Position numbers and translations under genes: made by a program
Shown here: piece by piece, positions 42,814 to 51,282 of the stretch
Numbering within the stretch: the first letter of the stretch is position 1
Layout of the letters: each line of letters begins with the position of its first letter
From: UBA11524 sp963642705
Lineage (GTDB): Bacteria > Bacillota > Clostridia > Christensenellales > Aristaeellaceae
DNA length: 64,000 nt
Assembly (NCBI GenBank): GCA_963642705.1
Contig: CAVIHU010000008.1
Coordinates: forward strand, 1-64,000
Direction of reading: 5' to 3'
Notes under the pieces: model-generated
Told to the model about the DNA's origin: nothing
What the model saw: only the letters and a program-made list of their open reading frames with translations
Database searches by the model: none

Positions 42814-42853
42814 GGGGCTGCTGCAGGTCGTGCAACAGCCCCGTCTTCCTTTT
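42814..42853 (+). terminator. Hairpin between binding-protein and permease genes
   Basis: GGGGCTGCTGCA (42814-42825) pairs with TGCAACAGCCCC (42831-42842), one mismatch, followed by GTCTTCCTTTTT. It probably terminates part of the transcripts, keeping the binding protein in excess over the membrane complex. Confidence 0.82.
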
Positions 42854-42879
42854 ATGACACGGCAATGAAAGGCGAACCT

Positions 42880-43815
42880 ATGTGGAGATATATCCTGAAG
42901 CGCCTGGCAATGATGGCATTCGTGGTGCTGGGCGTGGCAATCGTGATTTTCTCGATTATGTATTTCATTCCCGGTGACCCGGCGCAGATTATCCTCGGCT
43001 CCACCGCGACAAAGGAACAGGTGGCAGCGCTTTCACATGAGATGGGACTTGATCAGCCGTATCTCGTTCAGCTGGGAAAATATCTGTCCGATACGTTCCT
43101 GCATCTTGACTTCGGCACGTCCTACCAATCGAAGCTTGCCGTAGGTGCAGAGCTGCTGGAGCGCTTCCCGCGCACGCTGATTATCGCGGCATGCTCCATT
43201 CTGCTGACGGCGCTGATCGGCATTCCGTTGGGCATCGTTGCCGCAACGCATCAGGGAAAATGGCAGGATTACACGGCGATCGTCATCTCCATGGTGGGTA
43301 TTTCGCTGCCCGGCTTCTGGCTGGCGTATATCCTGATTAACTGGCTTTGCGTGCAGCTGCGCATTCTTCCTGCCTTCGGCGTCGCATCATGGAAGAATTA
43401 CGTAATTCCGATTGTATCCAACTCGGTCGTCGGCATTTCGATGATTGCAAGGCAGTGCCGCGTGGACGTGCTGGAGGTCATCCGCTCTGACTATGTGACG
43501 ACCGCGCACGCAAAAGGTGTCAGCAACCGCAGTACCATCTTCAAGCATGTAATGCCGAACGCGTTGATTCCGCTGATTACATCGCTCGGCGCGACGTTTG
43601 CCAATTCGCTTGGCGGCACGGTCGTTACCGAAACGATTTTCATGATTCCCGGCATCGGACTGTATATGACGAACGCCATAGGAAGCCTTGATTATCCGGC
43701 GGTTCGCGGCGGCGTGGTTGTGATTGCGATTGCATTCAGCTTTGTCATGCTGCTTGTGGATCTGATTTATGCCTTTGTCGACCCGCGTATCAAGGCGCAG
43801 TATACGGGCAAGTAA
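42880..43815 (+). CDS. ABC transporter permease, DppB-like
   Basis: About 311-residue permease with six membrane segments. The N-terminus MWRYILKRLAMMAFVVLGVAIVIFSIMYFIPGDPAQ and the coupling loop VIRSDYVTTAHAKGVSNRSTIFKHVMPNALIPLI are diagnostic of the DppB/OppB family. The ATG at 42880 was preferred (AAAGGCG upstream) over the ATG five codons earlier, which lacks a ribosome site. It pairs with the permease encoded next. Confidence 0.92.
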   Translation: MWRYILKRLAMMAFVVLGVAIVIFSIMYFIPGDPAQIILGSTATKEQVAALSHEMGLDQPYLVQLGKYLSDTFLHLDFGTSYQSKLAVGAELLERFPRTLIIAACSILLTALIGIPLGIVAATHQGKWQDYTAIVISMVGISLPGFWLAYILINWLCVQLRILPAFGVASWKNYVIPIVSNSVVGISMIARQCRVDVLEVIRSDYVTTAHAKGVSNRSTIFKHVMPNALIPLITSLGATFANSLGGTVVTETIFMIPGIGLYMTNAIGSLDYPAVRGGVVVIAIAFSFVMLLVDLIYAFVDPRIKAQYTGK

Positions 43816-43828
43816 GGAGGCGGAGAAA

Positions 43829-44689
43829 ATGAATCAGACGAAGGTCAGAAAAACCAGTCAGGGACTGGAGGTTTTCAAGCGGTTCATAAAAAATCCGCTT
43901 TCCGTCATTGGTATGACCATCTTTGTGATTTTCGTGGTGTTGGCGCTGCTGGCACCCTATATCTGCAAATATGACTATGCCACCATGTCCACCGAGACTT
44001 TTCAGGCCCCCTCCGCAGAGCATCTCTTTGGCACGGACAAGTTCGGGCGCGACCTGTTCAGCCGAATCCTCTATGGCGGACGGTATTCCATCTTCATGGG
44101 CATTGCCGCGACCATCATCGGTACGGTCATCGGGCTTGTACTGGGCGCGATTGCCGGATTCTTCGGGCAGACGGCGGACAATATTGTCATGCGCATACTG
44201 GATGTCATCCAGGCAATTCCCGGCATCCTGCTGGCGATGGTCATTTCGACCGCACTCGGTCCCGGCGTGGTAAACACCGTCATCGCTCTGTCTATTGCGG
44301 GTATTCCGGGTACGGCGCGCATGTTGCGCAGCCTGATTCTGCAGATTCGCAACTGCGATTATATCGAGGCGGCAAGCTCCATCAACTGCTCCAACGTCCG
44401 CATCATCTTCAAGCACATTCTGCCCAACACGTTCGGTCCGATTCTGGTCGGTTGCACGATGGGCATCGGCGGTACCATCATGCAGGCAGCGTCGCTGTCC
44501 TTCCTGGGGCTTGGCATTCAGGCGCCGATTCCGGAGTGGGGTGCGCTGTTGAATGAAGGCAAGAATTACTTTACGCTGTACCCCTATTTGTTGATTTATC
44601 CGGGCCTTGCCATCGGCATCCTGAGCTTTGCAACCTGCACCATGGGCGACGGGCTGCGCGACGCGATGGATCCGAGGTTGAAGAAGTAA
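43829..44689 (+). CDS. ABC transporter permease, DppC-like
   Basis: 286-residue second permease of the importer. It has an N-terminal cytoplasmic helix (TSQGLEVFKRFIKNPLSVIGM), the EHLFGTDKFGRDLFSRILYGGRYS block and the coupling loop YIEAASSINCSNVRIIFKHILPNTFGPIL. The ATG at 43829 follows GGAGGCGGAGAAA, 13 bases after the DppB-like stop; a longer in-frame extension overlaps that gene and is rejected. Confidence 0.93.
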   Translation: MNQTKVRKTSQGLEVFKRFIKNPLSVIGMTIFVIFVVLALLAPYICKYDYATMSTETFQAPSAEHLFGTDKFGRDLFSRILYGGRYSIFMGIAATIIGTVIGLVLGAIAGFFGQTADNIVMRILDVIQAIPGILLAMVISTALGPGVVNTVIALSIAGIPGTARMLRSLILQIRNCDYIEAASSINCSNVRIIFKHILPNTFGPILVGCTMGIGGTIMQAASLSFLGLGIQAPIPEWGALLNEGKNYFTLYPYLLIYPGLAIGILSFATCTMGDGLRDAMDPRLKK

Positions 44690-44704
44690 GAAGGTGTGAA
44701 AGAG

Positions 44705-45682
44705 ATGGATAATCAGGCACATTTCCTTGAAGTCAAGGATTTGACAGTGTATTACACGGTCAGCAGGGTTGACACGAAGGCGGTCAATCATGTTTCTTTC
44801 ACGCTGGAGAAAGGCGAAACGCTGGGACTGGTCGGCGAAACGGGAGCCGGCAAGACAACCATTGCCAAAGCAATTCTTGGCATTCTGCCAAAGCCGCCTG
44901 CGAGGGTGATTGGCGGCAGTATCTGCTTTGAGGGACAGACACTGACGGAATTGCCGGAGAGCGAGATGCTGAAGGTTCGCGGCGACAAGATCGCCATGAT
45001 CTTCCAGGATCCGATGACGGCTCTGAATCCCGTCATCCGCATCGGCGACCAGATCAGCGAAGTGATTAGCCTGCATGAAAGCTGCTCGAAAGCGGAGGCA
45101 CGGAAAAAAGCGGAGAAGATGCTTGAAATGGTCGGCATCCCTGCAGCACGGTACGATGAATATCCGCATCAGTTTTCCGGCGGCATGAAGCAGCGCGTTG
45201 TGATCGCGATGGCGCTGGCGTGCAGTCCGGATCTGCTCTTGGCGGATGAGCCGACAACAGCGCTCGACGTGACCATTCAGGCACAGGTGCTGGACATGAT
45301 TACGGCGCTGAAGAACAAGAACAATACCGCAATGATTCTCATCACCCATGATTTGGGCGTTGTGGCGCAGACGTGCGACAAGGTGGCTGTGGTGTATGCC
45401 GGTGAAATCATTGAAAGCGGTTCTCTGGCAGATATTTTCGATCATCCGACGCATCCGTATACCATCGGGCTTTTCGGCGCAATTCCGGCGCTGGACGGTG
45501 AGGATGAATGGCTGCATCCGATTGAAGGACTGCCGCCGGATCCGACAAGGTTGCCGGAAGGCTGTGCTTTTTCGCCAAGATGTCCGCATGTCTGCGATGC
45601 ATGCAGGCATGGTCAAATGCCGAATAAAGAAATTGCTCCCGGTCACTTCTGCCGGTGCCTGAGAGCAGGGAAGGAGTCCTGA
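44705..45682 (+). CDS. ABC transporter ATPase, DppD-like
   Basis: 325-residue ATPase. Walker A GETGAGKTT, Q-loop MIFQDPMTALNPVIRIGDQI, signature FSGGMKQRVVIAMAL and Walker B LLADEPTTALDVT are intact. The C-terminal oligopeptide-transporter extension contains cysteines (GCAFSPRCPHVCDACRHG...CRCLRAG) of the iron-sulfur-type motif often seen in DppD/OppD. The ATG at 44705 has AAGGTG upstream; a GTG at 44696 is the alternative. Confidence 0.94.
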   Translation: MDNQAHFLEVKDLTVYYTVSRVDTKAVNHVSFTLEKGETLGLVGETGAGKTTIAKAILGILPKPPARVIGGSICFEGQTLTELPESEMLKVRGDKIAMIFQDPMTALNPVIRIGDQISEVISLHESCSKAEARKKAEKMLEMVGIPAARYDEYPHQFSGGMKQRVVIAMALACSPDLLLADEPTTALDVTIQAQVLDMITALKNKNNTAMILITHDLGVVAQTCDKVAVVYAGEIIESGSLADIFDHPTHPYTIGLFGAIPALDGEDEWLHPIEGLPPDPTRLPEGCAFSPRCPHVCDACRHGQMPNKEIAPGHFCRCLRAGKES

Positions 45683-45683
45683 C

Positions 45684-46643
45684 ATGGAAAATCCCTGTAT
45701 TGAGGTCAGGCACCTCAAAAAGTATTTCAAGGTTCGCAATGGCTATCTTCATGCGACGGATGATGTCTCCTTCAAAATCGAAAAGGGCAAGACGATGGGC
45801 ATCGTGGGCGAATCCGGCTGCGGCAAATCGACATTGGGGCGCACCATCATCCACATGCATGAGCCGACTGACGGGCAGATTTTCTACAACGGCAAGGATG
45901 TGACGCGCATCGGCAGACGCGAGCTGAAGGAGCTGCGCACGCATATGCAGATTGTGTTTCAGGATCCGTATTCGTCGCTGAATCCGCGCCAGACGGTTGA
46001 ACAGACGATTCGTGAACCGCTGCTGCTGACGAAAAAGTACACCAAATCGCAAATCGACGAGGAAGTCACAAAGCTGATGGCGCTCTGCGGCATTGAGGAG
46101 CGGCTTCGACTTGCCTATCCGCATGAGATGGACGGCGGACGGCGTCAGCGCGTCGGCATTGCGCGCGCTCTTTCGCTTAATCCGGATTTTATCGTCTGCG
46201 ATGAGCCGGTTTCGGCGCTGGATGTGTCGATTCAGGCGCAGGTACTCAACCTCCTCAAAGAGCTGCAGCAAAAGCGTGGGCTGACGTACATGTTCGTGAC
46301 GCATGACCTGAGTGTGGTGCGGCACATTTCCTCCAGCATTGGCGTGATGTATCTGGGGCAGATGGTAGAAACAAGCGAGAGCAGGGAACTGTTTGTGAAG
46401 CCGCTGCATCCGTACACGAACGCGCTGCTGTCTGCCATTCCATCGACGGACATTCATCATCCGCGTCAGCGTATCATCTTGACGGGTGAAATCACATCAC
46501 CCGTCAACCCGAAGCCCGGCTGCCGCTTTGCCGCGCGCTGCCCGTATGCGACGTCTGCCTGCAGCGAGCCGCAGCAGCTGGAAGAGGTGCTGCCCGGACA
46601 TTTTGTCGCCTGCCATCGCTGCAAGGAACTCAACGACTTGTAA
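45684..46643 (+). CDS. ABC transporter ATPase, DppF-like
   Basis: 319-residue ATPase completing the five-part importer. Walker A GESGCGKST, IVFQDPYSSLNPRQTVEQTI, and VCDEPVSALDVSIQAQVLNLL with the C-terminal cysteine motif CRFAARCPYATSACSEPQ. The signature loop reads DGGRRQRVGIARAL rather than SGGQRQR, that is MDGGRRQ, a mild departure that keeps the two glycines. The ATG follows AAGGAGTCCTGAC, one base after the DppD-like stop. Confidence 0.93.
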   Translation: MENPCIEVRHLKKYFKVRNGYLHATDDVSFKIEKGKTMGIVGESGCGKSTLGRTIIHMHEPTDGQIFYNGKDVTRIGRRELKELRTHMQIVFQDPYSSLNPRQTVEQTIREPLLLTKKYTKSQIDEEVTKLMALCGIEERLRLAYPHEMDGGRRQRVGIARALSLNPDFIVCDEPVSALDVSIQAQVLNLLKELQQKRGLTYMFVTHDLSVVRHISSSIGVMYLGQMVETSESRELFVKPLHPYTNALLSAIPSTDIHHPRQRIILTGEITSPVNPKPGCRFAARCPYATSACSEPQQLEEVLPGHFVACHRCKELNDL

Positions 46644-46655
46644 GGAGAAACGAGC

Positions 46656-47558
46656 ATGAAGAAGATGATTATCCGCGCAGACGATGTCGGTTACACAAAA
46701 ATCCACAATCTTGGCACATGGGAAGCGATTGACCATGGCATGGTGACCGCTGCGGACGTGATGCTTGAATCGCCCGGCACGGAGGATGCGCTGGAGTATC
46801 TGAAGCGGCGGCCGTGGATTTCGCTGGGGTGGCATACGCATTTCTGGTGCAGCCCTGTCCTGCCGGCCGCACAGGTGAAATCGCTGGTCATCCCCGGTAC
46901 AAACCGCTTTCGACACGATATTCAGAACGCCGACGACATCAATGAGGATGAACTGTATCTGGAAATGCAAGAACAAATCTGCCGCTGCGTCCTGATTGCT
47001 GGTCGTGCGCCTGATACGACGAATATCGGACAAAAGGAAACAGTGTTTAATCGGGTGCAGAAAAGGGTTTGCGACGAATATGGCATCGCTTATCAATTCG
47101 CCCGGAAGGAAGGACGCGGCGCTGTCGACAAGCCGCTGGACAAGTGGGCGCATTTGAATATTTTTGTTCCTTCTCCCGTGAAGGCCTATGGCGCGCTGGA
47201 AACAGATTCCATCTCGGCACAGTTTGAAAACTATGACCCTGTGAAATATTACACGGAGGATCCGGATCATCTGCTTGATTTGCCGGATGATTGCATTGTC
47301 GAACAGAGCTGGCATCCCGGCTATGTGGATTTCTTTGTATACAAGGAGGGCGAACAATCCCCTCGAGCCAAGCTGTTTACAGCCATCCGCACGCAGGATG
47401 TAGCCGCGCTGACATCGCCTGTGCTGCGCGATTGGGTGAAGGCGCACAGGATTGAGCTTGTGAACTTTCGAGATGCATTGTACGGCACGCGTGAATACCA
47501 GAATCATTTGCGGTGCACCGGCAGCGAGCTGTATATCGGGACGATTGAAGGCAGGTGA
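46656..47558 (+). CDS. ChbG/YdjC-family carbohydrate deacetylase-like protein
   Basis: 300-residue protein of the YdjC fold. The metal-site residues are D10 in RADDVGY and H60/H62 in WISLGWHTHFWC, with a further His in EQSWHPGYVDFF as the presumed base region. Known members remove N-acetyl groups from chito-oligosaccharides in the cytoplasm. The ATG follows AAGGAG, 12 bases after the last transporter gene, so it is in the importer operon and may deacetylate the imported compound. Compared with ChbG the central loop is longer and rich in Asp/Glu. Confidence 0.85.
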   Translation: MKKMIIRADDVGYTKIHNLGTWEAIDHGMVTAADVMLESPGTEDALEYLKRRPWISLGWHTHFWCSPVLPAAQVKSLVIPGTNRFRHDIQNADDINEDELYLEMQEQICRCVLIAGRAPDTTNIGQKETVFNRVQKRVCDEYGIAYQFARKEGRGAVDKPLDKWAHLNIFVPSPVKAYGALETDSISAQFENYDPVKYYTEDPDHLLDLPDDCIVEQSWHPGYVDFFVYKEGEQSPRAKLFTAIRTQDVAALTSPVLRDWVKAHRIELVNFRDALYGTREYQNHLRCTGSELYIGTIEGR

Positions 47559-47566
47559 AGCAAAGG

Positions 47567-49273
47567 ATGCCGTATTACAATAAGGATTACTCGTATCCGG
47601 ATATGTTCCTCTGGCAGGATGAAACGTACCGCGGGTGCATGAACGCCGCCGGACCGCTGTTCCTGAAGCTGCAGGAGCTGCTGGAAAAGGAGAAGCATAC
47701 GGATCATTTTCCCGAACGGACGGAGCTTGTGACGGACGCGGTCAACCGGATACCGTATTTTCCGGATTATGTGAAGGAATGGGAAGAAAAAGGCATGTGC
47801 TTTTCCTGCGCCGGCATGATGGGGGAGGTGATGGCCCCGCGCACAGTCAGGGAGCATCGGGTGAAGGATGCAGTGGTGCTGTATATTCCCTATGCCGCAT
47901 CGAATGACCCGAAGGAAGGCATGAATCTCATCGCGGAAAATGCTGAATTGCTCGAACAGGCTGCAAGGGACAACATCCTCGTACAGTTTACAGACTGCAG
48001 GGCAAGCTTTCACGGCGCGATGATTGAGAAGGTGATTGAATCTCAGGGCACCTTCCGTATTCCTTATAAGCCAATTCTGCTGGATATCAGCGCACTGATC
48101 CGCCATGGTCTGACGTTGGCGGATGTGCCGGGCGTGAATCTGCCGGAATGGCGGGAGCCGTTCCTGTTTGCTGGTCGGATGGTTGTTGATATTACGGACA
48201 AGCTGGAGATGAAACAGGCGCATCAGCACAATATCAGCGAGATTTACCGCCGTGATGAGCAGCGCTGGCACTGGGATTTTGACCGGCATATCCGCACCAT
48301 GGCGGCAAAGCGGCAGGCGGAAGGCATGCACCTTGAGGTGGATTCGCAGGATGCCTATACGCCGGAGATGCAGGCGTTTTGGCAGGAGCGGGGCATTTGC
48401 TATGAGGATCATGACCGCGACGGCGATTGGTATATTACGCTGACGCCGACCGGAAAGGCGGATGCACCGGATGAAAAACTTCCGCTGTTTGTCGTCATGA
48501 AGGAGCCGCGGACGGCATGCAAGGCCTCTACGCAGACGGCATTTCAGTTTTACTATGACTTCATCGAGCTGTGCGCGCAGGGGCAGTTCATGATGCTGTT
48601 CTTTGCGTTGGAAACACCGGAGGATAACGACGAGGTGCTCCCCGGCATCATCGAGCGTGTATGCGACCGGTATCCTGTTGACCCGACCAGAATCTATCTG
48701 ACCGGACAGAGCCACAACGGGTATTACGCGCTGGAATTCTACCGCCGTCATCCCAAGCTGATTGCCGCCTGTGCGCAGCTGTGCGACCAGGTTGGGCTGC
48801 AGTCGGGGGCGGTGGTTGATTACTACCTGTCGCGCGCGGATGAGCTGATTGAATCGTTCCGTCAATATACATATCCGGACATTGTTGTGAATGGCAGTCT
48901 GGAAAATTCGTACCGCAAAGCAGATCGGAGCGCGGAAAAAAAGGCGGAGGATGTACTGTATTTTCAGAACCGCATGTCTGCATGGCAGCTGCATCCGTAT
49001 ACGGAGGCGGAAATTCTTGATGCGCGGCTTTCGCCGGATTATGCCACGCGCATGAACGGCGTTCCTGCCGACCGGACGGAAGTGCGGTTCTTCATGGGCG
49101 ACGAGGTGTATATCTCTGACTATTTCAAGCAGGACGGCACGAACACGTTCCGTTACGCCTCTATTGAGAACACGCCGCACATGATCATGCCGCAGATGGC
49201 GGAGCTTTCATGGGAATTCTGCCGCCGCTTCGCCAGAAACCGTGAAACGGGAGAAAGCATCGTGCGCTATTAA
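47567..49273 (+). CDS. Alpha/beta hydrolase, esterase-like
   Basis: About 568 residues with no signal peptide. The N-terminal 300 residues are of unknown type; the C-terminal part is an alpha/beta hydrolase with nucleophile S382 in YLTGQSHNGYYALEFYRRHP (GxSxxG form) and a likely catalytic His in ENTPHMIMPQM. The ATG at 47567 was chosen with AGGTGA upstream; a GTG at 47555 overlapping the deacetylase stop is possible. As the last gene of the Opp-type operon, before a terminator, it probably de-esterifies the imported substrate after or together with the YdjC protein. The substrate is unknown. Confidence 0.74.
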   Translation: MPYYNKDYSYPDMFLWQDETYRGCMNAAGPLFLKLQELLEKEKHTDHFPERTELVTDAVNRIPYFPDYVKEWEEKGMCFSCAGMMGEVMAPRTVREHRVKDAVVLYIPYAASNDPKEGMNLIAENAELLEQAARDNILVQFTDCRASFHGAMIEKVIESQGTFRIPYKPILLDISALIRHGLTLADVPGVNLPEWREPFLFAGRMVVDITDKLEMKQAHQHNISEIYRRDEQRWHWDFDRHIRTMAAKRQAEGMHLEVDSQDAYTPEMQAFWQERGICYEDHDRDGDWYITLTPTGKADAPDEKLPLFVVMKEPRTACKASTQTAFQFYYDFIELCAQGQFMMLFFALETPEDNDEVLPGIIERVCDRYPVDPTRIYLTGQSHNGYYALEFYRRHPKLIAACAQLCDQVGLQSGAVVDYYLSRADELIESFRQYTYPDIVVNGSLENSYRKADRSAEKKAEDVLYFQNRMSAWQLHPYTEAEILDARLSPDYATRMNGVPADRTEVRFFMGDEVYISDYFKQDGTNTFRYASIENTPHMIMPQMAELSWEFCRRFARNRETGESIVRY

Positions 49274-49277
49274 TCAA

Positions 49278-49318
49278 CCGCGCAATTCGGATTAGTTGCT
49301 GAATTGCGCGGCGTTTTC
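49278..49318 (+). terminator. Terminator with MITE-like core (copy I)
   Basis: CCGCGCAATTC (49278-49288) pairs exactly with GAATTGCGCGG (49301-49311), followed by CGTTTTC. The GCGCAATTC/GAATTGCGC core recalls the centre of the MITE-like elements. Confidence 0.78.
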
Positions 49319-49338
49319 AAAAAGTTTGCGTTTGCAGG

Positions 49339-49367
49339 TTGACAGAAAGTGTATTTTATGTTTTAAT
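49339..49367 (+). promoter_or_regulatory. Promoter of the tetR gene
   Basis: TTGACA (49339-49344), 17 bases, TTTAAT (49362-49367). The sequence just downstream (CATGTGTTAGATTCATG) is only vaguely like the TTAGAACGTGTTCTAA operator. Confidence 0.68.
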
Positions 49368-49400
49368 TCATGTGTTAGATTCATGAACAGGAGAAGGACA

Positions 49401-50144
49401 ATGGCTGTTGATCAATTTCTTCCGAGAGAACTGAAGTCCCTGGAAACGCAGCGAAAAATACTGGATGCGTCCGAAGAAATGCTCGCCCAGTATGATTTTA
49501 AATACCTGACCGTCAGGAATATCTGCCAAACCGCAGGCGCGGCATCGGGTTCCTTTTACCATCATTTCGGCACGAAGGAAAACGTGCTGATTCACTGTGG
49601 CAAGCGTCTTTTTCATCGCAATCTGCGCGATAATCCCTGTCCGCCGGAAATCGATCAGGGTGACTATCTGCATCAGGCGATGTGGTACGGCATTGTGCTT
49701 GCCTGCTTTTGCGAGACGCTGGGCAAGGAGTACGTCCGCACCATCTATCTCAGCGGCGAAAATGCCGCAGATCTCTTTGCCGAGCTGTATGACAGCTACC
49801 TGTTTCCGGTGCTGGATTATGCCATGGCGAACGGTTACATTCAGAATCACTTCAAGACGCCCATGGATGATGAGAAGGTGCTGAAAAACCTCAAGAAGGA
49901 TATTCTCATCGTGACGCGCGGCACGGTGCTGTACTGGTGCTGCAGCAAAGATGAGGAGCTTGTCGAGCCGTTCTATGCTACGATGGAGCACATGCTCTAC
50001 CGCATCGTGACCGGAACACGCTCGGAAAAGCGCCCTGCGAACTACATCGGGCGGACGATGCTTGCGGATGCAGGATACATCGACCGCTTGCATATGATGG
50101 ATTTTGCAGAGTACGTTCACTGCAGGAAAAGCAGCGAAGACTGA
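49401..50144 (+). CDS. TetR/AcrR-family transcriptional regulator
   Basis: 247-residue repressor. The N-terminal TetR helix-turn-helix (about 12-60) has the motif TVRNICQTAGAASGSFYHHFGTKENVLIHCGK. The C-terminal ligand domain is not of a recognised subgroup. The ATG at 49401 follows AGGAGAAGGACA; an ATG at 49383 lies upstream. It is transcribed from its own promoter after the Opp-type operon. It is the nearest regulator able to bind the short palindromes at 37680 and 39829 and so may control the MATE, hydrolase/GH3 and Opp operons. A 70-bp palindrome lies past its 3' end. Confidence 0.92.
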   Translation: MAVDQFLPRELKSLETQRKILDASEEMLAQYDFKYLTVRNICQTAGAASGSFYHHFGTKENVLIHCGKRLFHRNLRDNPCPPEIDQGDYLHQAMWYGIVLACFCETLGKEYVRTIYLSGENAADLFAELYDSYLFPVLDYAMANGYIQNHFKTPMDDEKVLKNLKKDILIVTRGTVLYWCCSKDEELVEPFYATMEHMLYRIVTGTRSEKRPANYIGRTMLADAGYIDRLHMMDFAEYVHCRKSSED

Positions 50145-50199
50145 TGCCTGAGCTCTACGCTGTACCATTAAAACATAGTAGCCCCGATGATTGCGATTT

Positions 50200-50269
50200 G
50201 ATATGCTCCCTCCAGAGTAGACACTCGAAATAATAAAAAGCTTCGAGACTACACTGGAGGGAGCATATC
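50200..50269 (-). repeat. 70-bp palindromic repeat, copy 2
   Basis: Reverse-orientation copy of 3345-3414. The reverse complement differs at only a few positions (one in the outer stem, the rest in the AT-rich loop). It lies between two convergent genes (tetR and the CBM9-like gene), where it could terminate both. Confidence 0.85.
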
Positions 50270-50352
50270 AGGTGCTCTAAACCCCGGGTGTGCCGTTTGA
50301 CCGATACTGTTTTTCACTTTGGGAAGGGGCGCAATCGCACCAAACCCCATCA

Positions 50353-50396
50353 AAAAAAACAAAACCATGATGATGAGATTTTCACCACCACGGTTT
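50353..50396 (-). terminator. Terminator of the CBM9-like gene
   Basis: AAACCATGATGATG (50362-50375) pairs with CACCACCACGGTTT (50383-50396) using three G-U pairs in the RNA. On the minus strand the stem is followed by TGTTTTTTTTG. Confidence 0.85.
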
Positions 50397-50426
50397 GAAA
50401 TATAGATAGATAGCTACAGAGACAAC

Positions 50427-51206
50427 TTACTCAGCAAAGGTCAAGCGTCCCCACTCGCTCGGATTTTTATTGATGTCAATTGTTCCGCACCAGGCCATTT
50501 GAGGAATGTATTCGGTGCCAGGGCATGGGTAAGAGATATCTGTGATTGCAAAGTCAAAGTTGATGGTATCTCCAACGGTCGGTGAATACACCGGAATCTT
50601 CGAATTTGAGAAGTTGCTCCACGGAATGACTGCTTCATAGATAAAGCCAGTAGTAGTCAACACGGTAGCTTTTTCGTAACCCGTCAGCACATCTTCACCG
50701 CCGTCCATGCCTTTGGTGGTAAAACGCGCCAGCAGATCTTTTTCAAGCATGTTGCGGTCAAAAGCCGTATCCCAGTAAGCATTGTCAATGATCAGGTAAA
50801 GCAGAAAATCATTGGTGCCATAAGCGGTGCGCAGTGGATCGGCAGACGGATCCGTTGAGATGTACACTTTAAAGTTATCTACGCCGTCCAGCGGAAGCAT
50901 TTCAATAGCGCCATAAGGTGTATCTTCATTTACATCAGCCGCAAGATAGAGATTATTCTCATCCCACATAATGTAAATAGTTGCACTAAGGTCGCTTTCG
51001 CCCATCCAAAGGCTCACATCGCGAATTACCTGCTCCTCTTTGTTGATGACAATAGGAGAAGACGTGTTCCAGTCGTCGAGATTACCGTCAATTACCAGCG
51101 GCTCCGCAGCCTTATATGCGGTAGCTGTGGGCTGCTCGGCCACTGCGGTTGCAAGCACTGTGGTCAGCAACATAACAACAGCAAGGATTTTAAGCAGTCT
51201 TTTCAT
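50427..51206 (-). CDS. Secreted CBM9/DOMON-like carbohydrate-binding protein
   Basis: 259-residue exported protein with a signal peptide (about 1-23, ending ATAVA). The mature part is essentially one carbohydrate family 9-like binding domain: EPLVIDGNLDDWNTSSPIVINK, IYIMWDENNLYLAADVNEDTPY, and the end FDFAITDISYPCPG...MAWCGTIDINKNPSEWGRLTF. These domains usually sit on larger xylanases or oxidoreductases; here it stands alone. The ATG at 51206 follows GAGGTGAAAACC. It lies 76 bases downstream of the secreted GH3 gene on the same strand and may help that enzyme find its substrate. Confidence 0.83.
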   Translation of the reverse strand: MKRLLKILAVVMLLTTVLATAVAEQPTATAYKAAEPLVIDGNLDDWNTSSPIVINKEEQVIRDVSLWMGESDLSATIYIMWDENNLYLAADVNEDTPYGAIEMLPLDGVDNFKVYISTDPSADPLRTAYGTNDFLLYLIIDNAYWDTAFDRNMLEKDLLARFTTKGMDGGEDVLTGYEKATVLTTTGFIYEAVIPWSNFSNSKIPVYSPTVGDTINFDFAITDISYPCPGTEYIPQMAWCGTIDINKNPSEWGRLTFAE

Positions 51207-51282
51207 GGTTTTCACCTCATACATCAGAAATCGAAAGAAGAAAACATGTGGGGCGGACGAATCCGCCCCACTTTAAGTGCGG

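Noticed and set aside
43790..45739. Long open frame (649 codons) on the minus strand
   Set aside because: Antisense to the DppC- and DppD-like genes, whose motifs are intact.
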